DNA of 64,000 nucleotides from SKVR01 sp037441525 (GCA_037441525.1 JBBISA010000014.1:1-64000), one strand, 5' to 3'. Shown: positions 28,282 to 37,911, numbered from the stretch's first letter. The notes: generated by a model not told the origin, from the sequence alone. Numbers and translations are program-made.

Positions 28282-28289
28282 TAAATTTG
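28282..28289 (+). promoter_or_regulatory. -7 promoter element upstream of the hybrid kinase
   Basis: TAAATTTG matches TAnnTTTG and lies 40 bp before the ATG at 28329. A short out-of-frame ORF (ATG at 28307, 31 codons) lies in the leader. Confidence 0.5.
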
Positions 28290-28328
28290 AAAGAAGTTAA
28301 TTCATAATGTTTGACAATAGTACTTTTG

Positions 28329-31037
28329 ATGTTTCACTACATTATTTCAGCATTTTTTCACGGGTTGTTACAAATCTTTTATGCAACCGAACCATCAGTT
28401 AGTATCGCCTCTATTGAAAGTTTCAGCGTTACAAATCTGATGAGCAACCTACCTGTGGCCATGCTGCCCAATGTAGTATTTTTACAGTATCTTGTGGTTG
28501 CCGTTCTCCTTATTTCTGTGATTTTCCTGGTTATCCTGGTATGGAATTTCTCTTTGAAGAAAGCCATTGATAAAAGAATCAGAAAGATTATCAAAAGTGA
28601 TAATTCCCTGATCAATTATCCAACTGATAAAACAGACATTAATGAATATGACACCTTCTTTTCCCCTGAAACCATTTCATTTTTAAAACACCGTCATGAC
28701 GTCTACAACGAAGGAACCCTGATTGCAAGTAACTGGGTACAGGAAAGACAAACACTTGGCGCTAGCGGAATTCAATACCGGGAATTTGCCCAGCTTATGC
28801 CCGATATTGTATTCCAATGTAACATGCAGGGCAAGTTATTGTTCATCAACAAGGCTGGCTGCAAAATTTTGGGGATTGACCCTAAATCGGTGGAAAATGA
28901 AAACTTATCAATTTTTAGTTTTTTGCATCCCGATACCATCGAGACTGCCAAAAAAAATCTTGATTTGATTGCCAAAAAGCAGAAAACCGAGAACATTGAG
29001 TATCGCCTTTTAATGCCAGACAATACTCTCATTGATATTCTCACTTATATTCTTCCGGTTCAGAAAGGCCAAAAGATTACAGGGATAAAAGGGATAGCCG
29101 TGGATATTACCGAAAGAAAAAAGAATGCAGAATCGGCCAGAATTTTAAAAGACATTGTAAGCAATATTAATTTGGGAATTGCTGTTTTCAAAGCCAAAAT
29201 TTCGGATACTACTATTAAATATTTGCTTGAGATGATAAATGAAGCAGCCGTTTCGCATTTTAAGTTTTTAAATACTGAAAATATTGGTAAACCACTTGAC
29301 GAAATTTCACCCCTTCTTATTCAAAAGCAATTGGAACTGGCCATGAATGAGGTGTTGAAATCCAATATTATTTCAGAAATAGATGAACTTGTTTACCAAT
29401 CTGAATCTACCAGGCCAGTTCAGATTTTCACCTTTAAAATAACCCCTCTTCCACAAAACCGAATTGCTCTGCTCATAGATGACATTACCCAGAAACGATT
29501 GCTCGAACAAAACTCAAAAATTGCCCGCCTGGGGATAGAGAACGCGGGAGATCTTATTTTTTGGGTCGACGAGAATGGAACTTTTCTTTTTGCCAATGAA
29601 ACTGCATGCCGTAAGTATGGTTATACAAAGCAAGAACTGTTAGGAATGTCAATAATCGATGTTGATTCCCGTTTAAGTACAAACCAGTGGTTTGAGTTAC
29701 TGCAAATTCTGAAAAATAAAAACTCGATTACGATTGAATCCATAAATAAAACCAAAAATGGCGAAATATTTCCTGTTGAAATTTCCATAAACAGATTTGA
29801 ATTCGACGGAAAAAATAATTACCTGGCCTTTGTGCGCGATATCAGCGATCGGAAACTTAATGATGAATTGGAGCAAAAAATTCAGGTGGCCCGCAAATCA
29901 GCCGAACTCAAACAACAGTTTTTAGCCAATATGAGCCACGAAATACGTACCCCCATGACCGGTATTATGGGTATGACATCATTGCTTATGCGAACCCATT
30001 TGAGCCCGGCCCAACAGGAATATGTAAGGAACATTAAGGTATCATCAGAAAATCTGCTCAATATTATCAATGATGTGCTCGATTTGAGCAAGATTGAAGC
30101 AGGTAAAATGGAACTCAGGCCCACCCGTATATCTTTCAGGGAATTTGTAAATGAAATAAGGGAAATATTCCAGCATCAGGCGCAAAGCAAGGGTTTGCGG
30201 TTCCATTCAAGCATCGAACCCCTCGTGCCTACCCATATTGTTGTAGATGATCAACGGCTCAAACAGGTAATTAATAACCTGCTTTCCAACGCCTTTAAAT
30301 TTACCGACGATGGCGAAGTATTTATACGTTTTGGAGTGGAAAAAAAGCTCGACAATGAAATTATTATCAGTTGCGTGGTTAAAGATACCGGAACCGGAAT
30401 AAGTGAAGAAAACCAGAAACACATCTTCGAGAAATTTACCCAGATAGATACATCCAACATAAGGCCCTTTGAAGGCACCGGACTGGGGCTGGCCATTTGC
30501 AGGGAGTTAACTCAGCTTATGGGTGGTGATATAACGGTGAAAAGCAATATCGGAGAAGGCAGTCAGTTCACCTTCACCTTTAAGGCTGAATACAATCAGC
30601 ACGAAATTGAAATACCAGTAGAAAAGCAAACCAAGGACTTCATGAATATGCGTATCAATGTTCTGCATGTTGAAGACAAACTTCTCAACCAGAAGGTAGT
30701 TGGCTTTATGCTGTTTAGTGCAGGTTGCAATGTAGATTTTGTCAAGAACGGACTCGAAGCTATTCAGGCATACACTCCAGGGAAATATGATGTTATTTTG
30801 ATGGACATACAAATGCCAGTGATGGATGGAATAACTGCCTATCAGGAACTTAAGAAGCTTTATGGGGATAAACTTTGCCCCGTAATAGGGCTTAGTGCAA
30901 ATGCCATGGAAGGCGATGCCCAAAAATACATGAGTTTTGGTTTGGATGATTATATTGTTAAACCATTTCAACCTTCCATACTCTATGAAAAGCTTATTAA
31001 ATGGACCAGTAAGCTGAATACCCAAAAATTGGCCTGA
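28329..31037 (+). CDS. Hybrid sensor histidine kinase with PAS domains
   Basis: The membrane-bound sensor of about 902 residues has a hydrophobic N-terminus and a clear helix (FLQYLVVAVLLISVIFLVIL), then PAS domains starting FAQLMPDIVFQCNMQGKLLF and LGIENAGDLIFWVDENGTFL with a degenerate PAS between them. The HisKA domain has phosphoacceptor His537 in MSHEIRTPM, and the HATPase domain shows NLLSNAFKFTDDG and GTGLGLAIC. A C-terminal receiver has Asp826 in ILMDIQMPVMDG. Starts at TTG 28311 or ATG 28440 are possible alternatives. The signal is unknown, and no response regulator with a DNA-binding domain lies nearby, so phosphotransfer to a distant protein is likely. Confidence 0.9.
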   Translation: MFHYIISAFFHGLLQIFYATEPSVSIASIESFSVTNLMSNLPVAMLPNVVFLQYLVVAVLLISVIFLVILVWNFSLKKAIDKRIRKIIKSDNSLINYPTDKTDINEYDTFFSPETISFLKHRHDVYNEGTLIASNWVQERQTLGASGIQYREFAQLMPDIVFQCNMQGKLLFINKAGCKILGIDPKSVENENLSIFSFLHPDTIETAKKNLDLIAKKQKTENIEYRLLMPDNTLIDILTYILPVQKGQKITGIKGIAVDITERKKNAESARILKDIVSNINLGIAVFKAKISDTTIKYLLEMINEAAVSHFKFLNTENIGKPLDEISPLLIQKQLELAMNEVLKSNIISEIDELVYQSESTRPVQIFTFKITPLPQNRIALLIDDITQKRLLEQNSKIARLGIENAGDLIFWVDENGTFLFANETACRKYGYTKQELLGMSIIDVDSRLSTNQWFELLQILKNKNSITIESINKTKNGEIFPVEISINRFEFDGKNNYLAFVRDISDRKLNDELEQKIQVARKSAELKQQFLANMSHEIRTPMTGIMGMTSLLMRTHLSPAQQEYVRNIKVSSENLLNIINDVLDLSKIEAGKMELRPTRISFREFVNEIREIFQHQAQSKGLRFHSSIEPLVPTHIVVDDQRLKQVINNLLSNAFKFTDDGEVFIRFGVEKKLDNEIIISCVVKDTGTGISEENQKHIFEKFTQIDTSNIRPFEGTGLGLAICRELTQLMGGDITVKSNIGEGSQFTFTFKAEYNQHEIEIPVEKQTKDFMNMRINVLHVEDKLLNQKVVGFMLFSAGCNVDFVKNGLEAIQAYTPGKYDVILMDIQMPVMDGITAYQELKKLYGDKLCPVIGLSANAMEGDAQKYMSFGLDDYIVKPFQPSILYEKLIKWTSKLNTQKLA

Positions 31038-31105
31038 TTAAATCAGTTGCCCGCAAAACACTTCTTCCTTTTCAATACTTGATTTTTCTTTTTGTTTGGT
31101 TGTAC

Positions 31106-31113
31106 TATCTTTG
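31106..31113 (+). promoter_or_regulatory. -7 promoter element of the glycosyltransferase operon
   Basis: TATCTTTG matches TAnnTTTG. It would give a 5' leader of about 145 nt before the ATG at 31265, containing the hairpin at 31219-31242. Confidence 0.5.
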
Positions 31114-31218
31114 CTGCCATTCAAAAACATCCTAAAAAGCCGTGCTCAAAACATTTTGAAACCCACATGTTTTTGCAAAACACAAACACCGATGAGAATA
31201 AGTTTTAGAATATGTGTG

Positions 31219-31242
31219 GTTCTCCCGTATTAACGGGAGACC
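31219..31242 (+). promoter_or_regulatory. Leader hairpin upstream of the glycosyltransferase
   Basis: TCTCCCGT at 31221-31228 and ACGGGAGA at 31233-31240 form a perfect 8-bp stem with loop ATTA, extended by GG/CC after a one-base bulge. It ends about 22 bp before the start codon and is not followed by T residues, so it is more like a protein- or RNA-binding leader structure than a terminator. Confidence 0.45.
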
Positions 31243-31264
31243 TTAACTTAAAAATTATTTACGG

Positions 31265-32437
31265 ATGAAAAGGCTTAATATCCTGCTTCTATCGGGGTGG
31301 TATCCCATCCACCAAAAGCCCTTACTTGGCAACTTTGTTGTTAAGCATGCCGAATCTGTCGCACCCTATCATGATATTTTTGCGCTTCATATTGTTATTC
31401 AACCTTACAAACCATCAGAATCTGTTGATTACCATAAATTTTCATTCCCATCAAAGGTTATTTATCTCAAAACGTGCTCATTACCATTTATAGGTAAGTT
31501 TATAGACAGATTCAGAATCATTTCCAGATATATCATTGAGTTCCGGAAAATAAGCAAATCAGGTTTCCGGCCCGACCTGGTTCACCTCAACATTCTGCTT
31601 CCCCTGGGTGTGGTGGCTTGGTTATATAAAGCTTTTTTCGGGGTTCGCTACATTGTAAGTGAACACTGGACTGGTTACCACCCTTATGCTGAACCACCCA
31701 TAACCCGGATTCAGAAAAAAATGATAAAAATGCTGGCAAACTCATCAGAAGCAATTCTTCCGGTATCAAACAACCTTGCCAGGGTAATGAAGACTTATGG
31801 CATAACTAAACCCTTCGAAATTGTGGCCAATGTTGTGGATACAGCAATATTTAGTCCGGAAAATCATTCCTTGCATGTTCAGGAGATTAGAATGATTCAT
31901 ATCTCCACTCTCGACAATGAACAAAAAAATATTGACTTGCTTTTAACTGGATTTGCCAGAGCCAAAAAAAACCTTCCAACACTGAAACTACACATTATTA
32001 CTGACGGGGATTGGGACCAGTATATCCCATTGGTTTTGAGCCTTAGCATAGGAGGAGATATTATAAATCATGGCCGTAAAGAAGCGGCAGGTGTTGCTAC
32101 AATCCTTAGAAATTGCGATTTTTTTGTTCTTACGAGCAACTTCGAAAATCTTCCCTGCGTGCTTATCGAAAGTATTTCGTGCGGTGTACCTGTAATTGCT
32201 ACTGATGTGGGTGGTGTTTCGGAAATTGTGAACCATGACAATGGTCTTATTATCCCACCAAACAATCCCGATGCACTTACCAAAGCCATTGAAACTATGG
32301 CATTGTCCTTCAAAAGCTACAACAAGGAAATAATGTATCGCCAGGCCATTCGGAAATATAGTTGCCTGGCGATAGGACTACAACTTTCGGCCATATATTT
32401 GAAGTACGGAGATAAAAAAACAACCGGCCATGTTTAA
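31265..32437 (+). CDS. Glycosyltransferase family 4 protein
   Basis: The 390-residue GT-B fold enzyme has N-terminal GWYPIHQKPLLGNFVVKHAE (acceptor side) and VSEHWTGYHPYAEPP. The C-terminal donor-binding half contains LTSNFENLPCVLIESISCGVPVIAT, the family E-x7-E region. It transfers a sugar from a nucleotide donor to a growing surface polysaccharide. The next gene, a flippase, starts 8 bp before its stop, so they form a two-gene operon for an exopolysaccharide or O-antigen-like glycan. A long leader with a hairpin precedes it. The sugar is unknown. Confidence 0.9.
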   Translation: MKRLNILLLSGWYPIHQKPLLGNFVVKHAESVAPYHDIFALHIVIQPYKPSESVDYHKFSFPSKVIYLKTCSLPFIGKFIDRFRIISRYIIEFRKISKSGFRPDLVHLNILLPLGVVAWLYKAFFGVRYIVSEHWTGYHPYAEPPITRIQKKMIKMLANSSEAILPVSNNLARVMKTYGITKPFEIVANVVDTAIFSPENHSLHVQEIRMIHISTLDNEQKNIDLLLTGFARAKKNLPTLKLHIITDGDWDQYIPLVLSLSIGGDIINHGRKEAAGVATILRNCDFFVLTSNFENLPCVLIESISCGVPVIATDVGGVSEIVNHDNGLIIPPNNPDALTKAIETMALSFKSYNKEIMYRQAIRKYSCLAIGLQLSAIYLKYGDKKTTGHV

Positions 32438-33704
32438 AAAGATCAGCGGAACATTTCTGATACGCCTGGCTTCTGCCATAATCAACCTGCTTATTGCCAT
32501 TTTAATTTCGCGATACCTTGGGGCCGAGGGTAAAGGGGAGCAGGGAATTCTGATTGCCACCATTTCTTTTATTATAATCTTTGATAATATTGTAGGAGGA
32601 GCAACGGTTGTTTATCTGACACCCAGGCTCAAACTTCGCAATCTGCTCATAACATCTTACTTATGGCCTGTACTGGTAGGCATGGTTGCATGGGGATGTC
32701 TTTCTATGATGGAGATTCTACCCCGCGCGATGATCTTGCCGGTAATAATCATTAGCGCTATAGCATCGCTACATTCAGTAAATTCCTCTATTCTTCTGGG
32801 GCGCGAGGAAATAGGGAAGAGCAACCTGGCCCCATTCATAGTGCCCCTGCTAACCATTGTGCTCACCTTCGCAATTTTTGAGATTGCCGGGAATGTGAGT
32901 AATTCGTCGTATATGCTGGCACTATTTCTGGCTCACCTGTCGGCCTTTATGGTTAGCTTTATCATGATCTGGAAATGGGTTAAACAATCAGAACCTTCGC
33001 ATATTAATGAAATTGTGAAAATATTGGGCAAAATGCTTAGGTATGGTATCCAGAATCAACTGGGACATGTGCTGCAGTTATTAAATTTCAGACTAAGCTA
33101 TTATTTTCTTGAGCATTTTTGGGGTACTGCCCAGGTGGGGGTTTACTCCAATGGCGTATCGATAATAGAATCGGTATGGATGGTTTCGGGAAGTATAAGT
33201 GTTTACCAGTATTCGAGAATTGTAAATTCTGACAGCAACACCTACTCCATCGAACTCACCGGCATCCTTATCCGCTTTGCAATGCTTGCCGGGCTGCTGG
33301 TTATTATCCCGGTAATTCTGATCCCCTCATGGGTTTACACAACCATTTTCGGGGTTGAATTTTCAGAAATGAACCGTATTATTATTCTGCTTGCCCCAGG
33401 GGTATGGATATTTAATTATTTTCATATTATAGGTCATTACTTTTCCGGAACAGGCAGGTATTATGTAAATGCTCTTGCCAGTGCAGCGGGTACTCTGGCA
33501 TTAATTCCTATGCTATTAATCCTTGTCCCCCAATGGAGTATTTACGGAGCTGCTATAGCCGCATCCATATCTTATATTATCAGTGCTATGGCAATTTATC
33601 TTTTTTACATTAAAGCCGGCGGAAAATGGGAGTTTTTCCCCAGCTGGCAAGAGATAAAGGAATTTAGCTCCAAGATTTCAGGACTAATCAATAAAAATGA
33701 TTAA
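32430..33704 (+). CDS. Polysaccharide flippase (Wzx-like, MOP superfamily)
   Basis: The 424-residue integral membrane protein has about 12 hydrophobic helices. The first reads FLIRLASAIINLLIAILISRYLGAEGKGE, the usual start of polysaccharide biosynthesis flippases (R-x-L-G-x-x-G-x-G). It should move lipid-linked glycan units across the inner membrane. It overlaps the upstream glycosyltransferase by 8 bp. No polymerase (Wzy) is seen next to it, so the glycan cluster is either split or completed elsewhere, such as by the sugar genes at 59-62 kb. Confidence 0.88.
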   Translation: MFKKISGTFLIRLASAIINLLIAILISRYLGAEGKGEQGILIATISFIIIFDNIVGGATVVYLTPRLKLRNLLITSYLWPVLVGMVAWGCLSMMEILPRAMILPVIIISAIASLHSVNSSILLGREEIGKSNLAPFIVPLLTIVLTFAIFEIAGNVSNSSYMLALFLAHLSAFMVSFIMIWKWVKQSEPSHINEIVKILGKMLRYGIQNQLGHVLQLLNFRLSYYFLEHFWGTAQVGVYSNGVSIIESVWMVSGSISVYQYSRIVNSDSNTYSIELTGILIRFAMLAGLLVIIPVILIPSWVYTTIFGVEFSEMNRIIILLAPGVWIFNYFHIIGHYFSGTGRYYVNALASAAGTLALIPMLLILVPQWSIYGAAIAASISYIISAMAIYLFYIKAGGKWEFFPSWQEIKEFSSKISGLINKND

Positions 33705-33749
33705 CCAAAATTCCGGATAAGCACTTTGATTCCAGCACGGAATCAAGGG

Positions 33750-35420
33750 TTACTGATTTTTTTCCAGGTATTGCCCCAGCAATGTGTATTGCCGGTAAAT
33801 GGTTTCATACCGGGATACAAATTCGGGCCGGGGAATGTAAGTCTTTTCAAAACCACTTCCCATGGCTTTCTGGGCCGCACCAAAATCGGAGTGTATCCCT
33901 GCCACCACGCTTGCGGCCATAGCCGCTCCAAGAGCTACGGTTTGCTCGTTGCGGGCCACTTCAATGGGCATATTCAATACATCAGCAACAATCTGCATGA
34001 CCAACTCCGACTTTTTGGCTACACCACCAAGTGCAATGACCCCATCAATCCGAACACCTTCGGCAACAAACCTTTCCACAATGCTTTTACTTCCAAAAGC
34101 GGTGGCTTCGATAAGTGCCCTGAAGATGGCAGGCGCATCGGTGCCCAGGGTCAGGCCGGTAATGGCTCCGGTGAGCATCTGATTGGCATCGGGGGTACGC
34201 CGACCATTGAGCCAGTCGAGAGCAAGTACGCCTGATTCTTCAGGATTAATATTTGCGGCTGCTTCAGTGAGGTCCTTTATCAGGTTTTCGGCTATTTCTT
34301 CAGCCAGCTTTTCCTTCTGCAGGGTATTGATCACCGAAGATTTTGCAAGGGTATTTTTCACCGGCCACAATAAAATATTCTTAAACCATGCATACACATC
34401 ACCAAAGGCCGATTGTCCTGCTTCGAGCCCAACCATTCCTGGCATAATCGACCCATCAACCTGTCCGCAGATACCTCTTACAAGCGTATTGCCCAGTTCG
34501 GCCTCTGGCACAACAACCATATCGCAGGTAGAAGTTCCCATAACTTTGCTCAGGTAGTAGGGTTTTATTTCGCCGCCAACTGCGCCCAAATGGGCATCGA
34601 AAGCTCCGACTCCTATGGCTATTCCAGCTTTTAACCCAAGTTTGGCAGCCCATTGGGCTGTGAGTATACCGGCTTTTACATCGCTGGTGTAGGTATTGGT
34701 ATAAAGCCTGTCGCGCAATCCGGCCAGATCTTTATCTAAAAGCGAAAGGAACTCTTTGGGTGGAAGTCCGCCCCACTCGGGGTGCCACATAGCTTTGTGC
34801 CCCGAGGCACAACGGCTTATTTTTAAATTGCTGATGCGGGTTTCACCGGTAAGCAATGCAGGCATCCAGTCGCAGTGCTCCAGCCAAGAAAAAGCGGCTT
34901 TTTTTACTTTTTCGTCTTCACGTTGTACATGCAGAACCTTGGCCCAGAACCACTCCGATGAATAAACTCCCCCTTCATACTTAGTGAAATCTGTTCCTCC
35001 CCAGGTTCGGGCTAAGTGATTGATTTCTTCTGCCTCTTTCACAGCGGTATGGTCTTTCCAGAGCACAAACATGGCGTTGGGATTTTCAGCAAATTCGGGT
35101 TTCATGGAGAGTGGAATGCAGTTTTCATCGACTGCCACCGGAGTAGAACCTGTAGTATCAATAGAAATAGCAAGAATTTGCTGCCCGGTACCTGCGGGTG
35201 ATTTTTTCAATGCCTCTGTCACCGCTGCCACCATGCTGTCGATATAGTCCTGGGGATGCTGCCTGAATTGATTCTTTGCCGGATCACAATACATTCCTTT
35301 GGCCCACCGGGGGTAGTAGGTAACGGCAGATGCAATTTCTTCGCCTGTTAAGGCATTTGCAATAAATGCCCTTACTGAATCGGTGCCGTAGTCGAGGCCT
35401 AATACAAGTTTTTTTTCCAT
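33750..35420 (-). CDS. araB: L-ribulokinase
   Basis: The protein (556 residues from the ATG at 35420; a TTG two codons upstream is less likely) is an FGGY-family kinase. It phosphorylates L-ribulose at C5 with ATP in L-arabinose breakdown. The N-terminal LGLDYGTDSVRAFIAN and RWAKGMYCDPAKNQFRQHP and the C-terminal ALGGVAKKSELVMQIVADV are typical of AraB. It is the last gene of the minus-strand arabinose cluster, 130 bp after araD, with two palindromic repeats between them. Convergent with the flippase gene. Confidence 0.95.
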   Translation of the reverse strand: MEKKLVLGLDYGTDSVRAFIANALTGEEIASAVTYYPRWAKGMYCDPAKNQFRQHPQDYIDSMVAAVTEALKKSPAGTGQQILAISIDTTGSTPVAVDENCIPLSMKPEFAENPNAMFVLWKDHTAVKEAEEINHLARTWGGTDFTKYEGGVYSSEWFWAKVLHVQREDEKVKKAAFSWLEHCDWMPALLTGETRISNLKISRCASGHKAMWHPEWGGLPPKEFLSLLDKDLAGLRDRLYTNTYTSDVKAGILTAQWAAKLGLKAGIAIGVGAFDAHLGAVGGEIKPYYLSKVMGTSTCDMVVVPEAELGNTLVRGICGQVDGSIMPGMVGLEAGQSAFGDVYAWFKNILLWPVKNTLAKSSVINTLQKEKLAEEIAENLIKDLTEAAANINPEESGVLALDWLNGRRTPDANQMLTGAITGLTLGTDAPAIFRALIEATAFGSKSIVERFVAEGVRIDGVIALGGVAKKSELVMQIVADVLNMPIEVARNEQTVALGAAMAASVVAGIHSDFGAAQKAMGSGFEKTYIPRPEFVSRYETIYRQYTLLGQYLEKNQ

Positions 35421-35455
35421 GATCAAATTTTTTGAAATATCATTTATTCGTTCAG

Positions 35456-35544
35456 GTCAGCAGGCGAACTAAATGTCGCCAGCTGACGGGTGCTCTTCTT
35501 AAGTCTTGTTAAGTCAGTAGGCGAACCGGAAGTTGCCAGCTGAC
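35456..35544. repeat. Two palindromic repeats between araD and araB
   Basis: Copies at 35456-35487 and 35513-35544 each read GTCAG-(C/T)AGGCGAAC...GT(C/T)GCC-AGCTGAC, imperfect palindromes repeated directly 57 bp apart. They belong to the family seen at 13498-13572 and 36295-36326. They could fold in the araD-araB transcript as stabilising or attenuating hairpins. Confidence 0.75.
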
Positions 35545-35550
35545 GGGTGG

Positions 35551-36237
35551 CTATTTCTGCCCGTAGTAAGCATCTTTACCGTGCTTGCGCAGGTAATGCT
35601 TGTCGAGCAGGTACTGATCCACGGTTTTTTGGTTGCCCAAAATTTCGGTACGAAATGCCATTTTGGCCACCTCTTCCATAACAACTGCATTGTGCACAGC
35701 TTCATGAGCATCCTTTCCCCAGGCAAAGGGAGCGTGACCCGATACCAAAACACCAGGAATGGCATCAGGATTGAGTTTTTTAAATCTTTCCACGATCACA
35801 TTGCCAGTTTCCACCTCATAAGCCTGTTTCACTTCGGTTTCGGTAAGCTTGCGAGTACAAGGGATTTCGCCATGAAAGTAATCGGCATGGGTAGTGCCAT
35901 AGGCCGGTATGGCTCTTCCGGCCTGTGCCCACGATGTAGCCCATGCCGAGTGAGTATGAACCACTCCTCCTATTCCACTAAATGATTGGTACAATACAAG
36001 ATGGGTAGCCAGATCGGATGATGGCCTTAGTTTGCCATCCACAATCTTACCTTCCAGGTCAGCCACTACCATATCATCAGGCTTCATCACATCATAGGCA
36101 ACACCTGATGGTTTTATTACCACCAACCCCTTTTCACGATCAATAGCACTGGCATTACCCCAGGTAAATACAACAAGACCGTATTTTACCAAATCTAGGT
36201 TAGCCTTCAGAACTTCTTTTTTAAGGTCTTTAAGCAT
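35551..36237 (-). CDS. araD: L-ribulose-5-phosphate 4-epimerase
   Basis: The 228-residue class II aldolase-like zinc enzyme converts L-ribulose 5-phosphate to D-xylulose 5-phosphate. It is highly similar by eye to Escherichia coli AraD: MLKDLKKEVLKANLDLVKYG, TWGNASAID, VIKPSGV, zinc ligands in VHTHSAWATSWAQAG and TTHADYFHGEIPCTR, and the end LDKHYLRKHG(K)DAYYGQK. The ATG at 36237 fits the family start; the TTG three codons upstream does not. It lies between araA and araB in the arabinose cluster. Confidence 0.96.
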   Translation of the reverse strand: MLKDLKKEVLKANLDLVKYGLVVFTWGNASAIDREKGLVVIKPSGVAYDVMKPDDMVVADLEGKIVDGKLRPSSDLATHLVLYQSFSGIGGVVHTHSAWATSWAQAGRAIPAYGTTHADYFHGEIPCTRKLTETEVKQAYEVETGNVIVERFKKLNPDAIPGVLVSGHAPFAWGKDAHEAVHNAVVMEEVAKMAFRTEILGNQKTVDQYLLDKHYLRKHGKDAYYGQK

Positions 36238-36294
36238 GATTGTCAACGGTTTAAAGAAATATCAAATTAAGGAACTTTTTTGGGGTGTATACAA

Positions 36295-36326
36295 GTCAGG
36301 ACGCGAACTCGAGGTCGCGGTCTGAC
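36295..36326. repeat. Palindromic repeat upstream of araD
   Basis: GTCAGGACGCGAACTC and GAGGTCGCGGTCTGAC form an imperfect palindrome of the same family as 35456-35544, about 60 bp upstream of the araD start. Confidence 0.65.
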
Positions 36327-36365
36327 TGTGCCATTTATTTACATTTACAAATTTCTGTCATTTCA

Positions 36366-36438
36366 ATCCGATTATCGACAATCCGAAAACCTGAAAATCA
36401 ACAATCCGAAAATCAACAATCCGAAAATCAACAATCTA
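36366..36438 (-). repeat. 15-mer array (inverted) at the araA 3' end
   Basis: About four units resembling AATCAACAATCCGAA are repeated in tandem, the reverse complement of the TCGGATTGTTGATTA arrays at 8827, 24431 and 24674. It ends at the araA stop codon, and spurious frames here encode Asn/Pro/Lys repeats. Not a CRISPR: there are no unique spacers. Confidence 0.7.
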
Positions 36439-37911
36439 AAAACTTGCGTCATTCCAGCGCAACTCATTTTTGAATGCGCGGATGGTAGTATTTTCGTCAA
36501 TCAGGAGAAACTCGATACCAGCCATTTCAGCAAATAACTCAAGATGGGTTGGATTAACATCGAAACTAAACACAGTATGGTGAGCTCCACCTGCATATAT
36601 CCAGGCAGTAGCTGAAGTTTTAAGGTCGGGATGCGGAATCCAAAGAGCTTTAGCTACAGGAAGTTTGGGGGTATCAACTGGTTTAACAGCAGTAACAGTG
36701 TTTACCAGCAAACGGAAACGGTTGCCCATATCTAACAATGAAGCATTTAGAGCAAGACCTTCCTTGACACTGAAAACCAACCGGGCCGGATCTTCTTTTC
36801 CACCAATGCCCAACGGGTGCACTTCGAGTTTTGGCTTGGCTTCGGCTATGGAAGGACAAACTTCGAGCATGTGTGCTCCCAGCACTTTCATTCCTGACGG
36901 ATCGAGATGGTAGGTGTAATCTTCCATGAACGAAGTACCCCCGTTCAACCCTTGCGACATTACCTTCATACAACGGAGCAAAGCAGATGTTTTCCAGTCG
37001 CCTTCGGCACCAAAACCATAGCCTTTTTGCATAAGCCGCTGAACAGAAAGCCCTGGCAGTTGCTTTAGACCATGCAGGTCTTCGAAGGTTGTGGTAAATG
37101 CTTTAAATCCACCCTCTTCAAGAAAATTCAATAATCCCAGCTCAATACGGGCAGCTTCAACCAGTTTTGCGTTTTTTTCCGGATCGTTGGTTATCTCGGA
37201 CGATATCTGGTAGGTTTGGTAGTATTCTTCGAGCAATGCTGAGAGTTGCTGATCGGTAACTGCATTTACTCTTTGTACCAACTCACCTACACCAAATCCC
37301 GAAACAGACCATCCAAACTGCTGATGCGCTTCTACCTTGTCGCCTTCTGTAACGGCAACATATCGCATATTATCGCCCAAACGCGCTATTTTCAGCCCCT
37401 GCGATTCGCTCCAGGCAAGGGTTGCCCTGATCCAGGTCTGAATTTCGCCCTGCACACTGGCATCCTTCCAATGACCAACAATTACGTTTCGTTTCACCTT
37501 CATGCGGGTGCATATAAAGCCAAACTCGCGGTCGCCATGAGCCGCCTGATTCAGGTTCATAAAATCCATATCGATTTCATTCCATGGTATATCGCGGTTG
37601 AACTGGGTGTGAAAATGAAGAAGAGGCTTTTTCAGAACACTCAATCCACGAATCCACATTTGAGCAGGCGAAAAAGTGTGCATCCATGTGATTAAACCGA
37701 TGCAGCCCGGATCTGCATTGGCCTGTTGTATCAATTGGTAAATCTCATCGGGAGTTTTTACAACAGGTTTAAAAGTTATTTCGGCCAATGTATTATGAAC
37801 GGCATTTAACTCAGCAGCGATGGTGCGCGAATTATTTGCAACCTGCTCCAATGTTTCGGGGCCGTAAAGGTGCTGACTTCCTGTTACGAACCAAATAGAT
37901 TTTTTAATCAT
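36436..37911 (-). CDS. araA: L-arabinose isomerase
   Basis: The 491-residue enzyme interconverts L-arabinose and L-ribulose, using Mn2+, in the cytoplasm. Family markers include WFVTGSQHLYGPETLEQV near the start, GLITWMHTFSPAQMWIRGL, and the catalytic/metal residues in TSFMEDYTYHLD, GAHMLEVCPS, EVHPLGIGGKEDPARL and the late His of YAGGAHHTVFS. Length is normal. It is the third gene of the cluster after the transporter and AraR, 155 bp downstream of araR, and probably has its own regulated promoter in that gap. Confidence 0.96.
   Translation of the reverse strand: MIKKSIWFVTGSQHLYGPETLEQVANNSRTIAAELNAVHNTLAEITFKPVVKTPDEIYQLIQQANADPGCIGLITWMHTFSPAQMWIRGLSVLKKPLLHFHTQFNRDIPWNEIDMDFMNLNQAAHGDREFGFICTRMKVKRNVIVGHWKDASVQGEIQTWIRATLAWSESQGLKIARLGDNMRYVAVTEGDKVEAHQQFGWSVSGFGVGELVQRVNAVTDQQLSALLEEYYQTYQISSEITNDPEKNAKLVEAARIELGLLNFLEEGGFKAFTTTFEDLHGLKQLPGLSVQRLMQKGYGFGAEGDWKTSALLRCMKVMSQGLNGGTSFMEDYTYHLDPSGMKVLGAHMLEVCPSIAEAKPKLEVHPLGIGGKEDPARLVFSVKEGLALNASLLDMGNRFRLLVNTVTAVKPVDTPKLPVAKALWIPHPDLKTSATAWIYAGGAHHTVFSFDVNPTHLELFAEMAGIEFLLIDENTTIRAFKNELRWNDASF

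Noticed and set aside
28307..28402. 31-codon upstream reading frame before the hybrid kinase
   Set aside because: No leader-peptide features such as regulatory codon runs; kept only as a note because it overlaps the kinase start region.
33726..34235. Plus-strand reading frame of 169 codons opposite araB
   Set aside because: It is the antisense shadow of a clear ribulokinase gene and shows no protein features.
36366..36438. Regular short tandem repeats suggesting a CRISPR array
   Set aside because: Units are about 15 bp, directly tandem and nearly identical, with no unique spacers, and no cas genes occur in the window.
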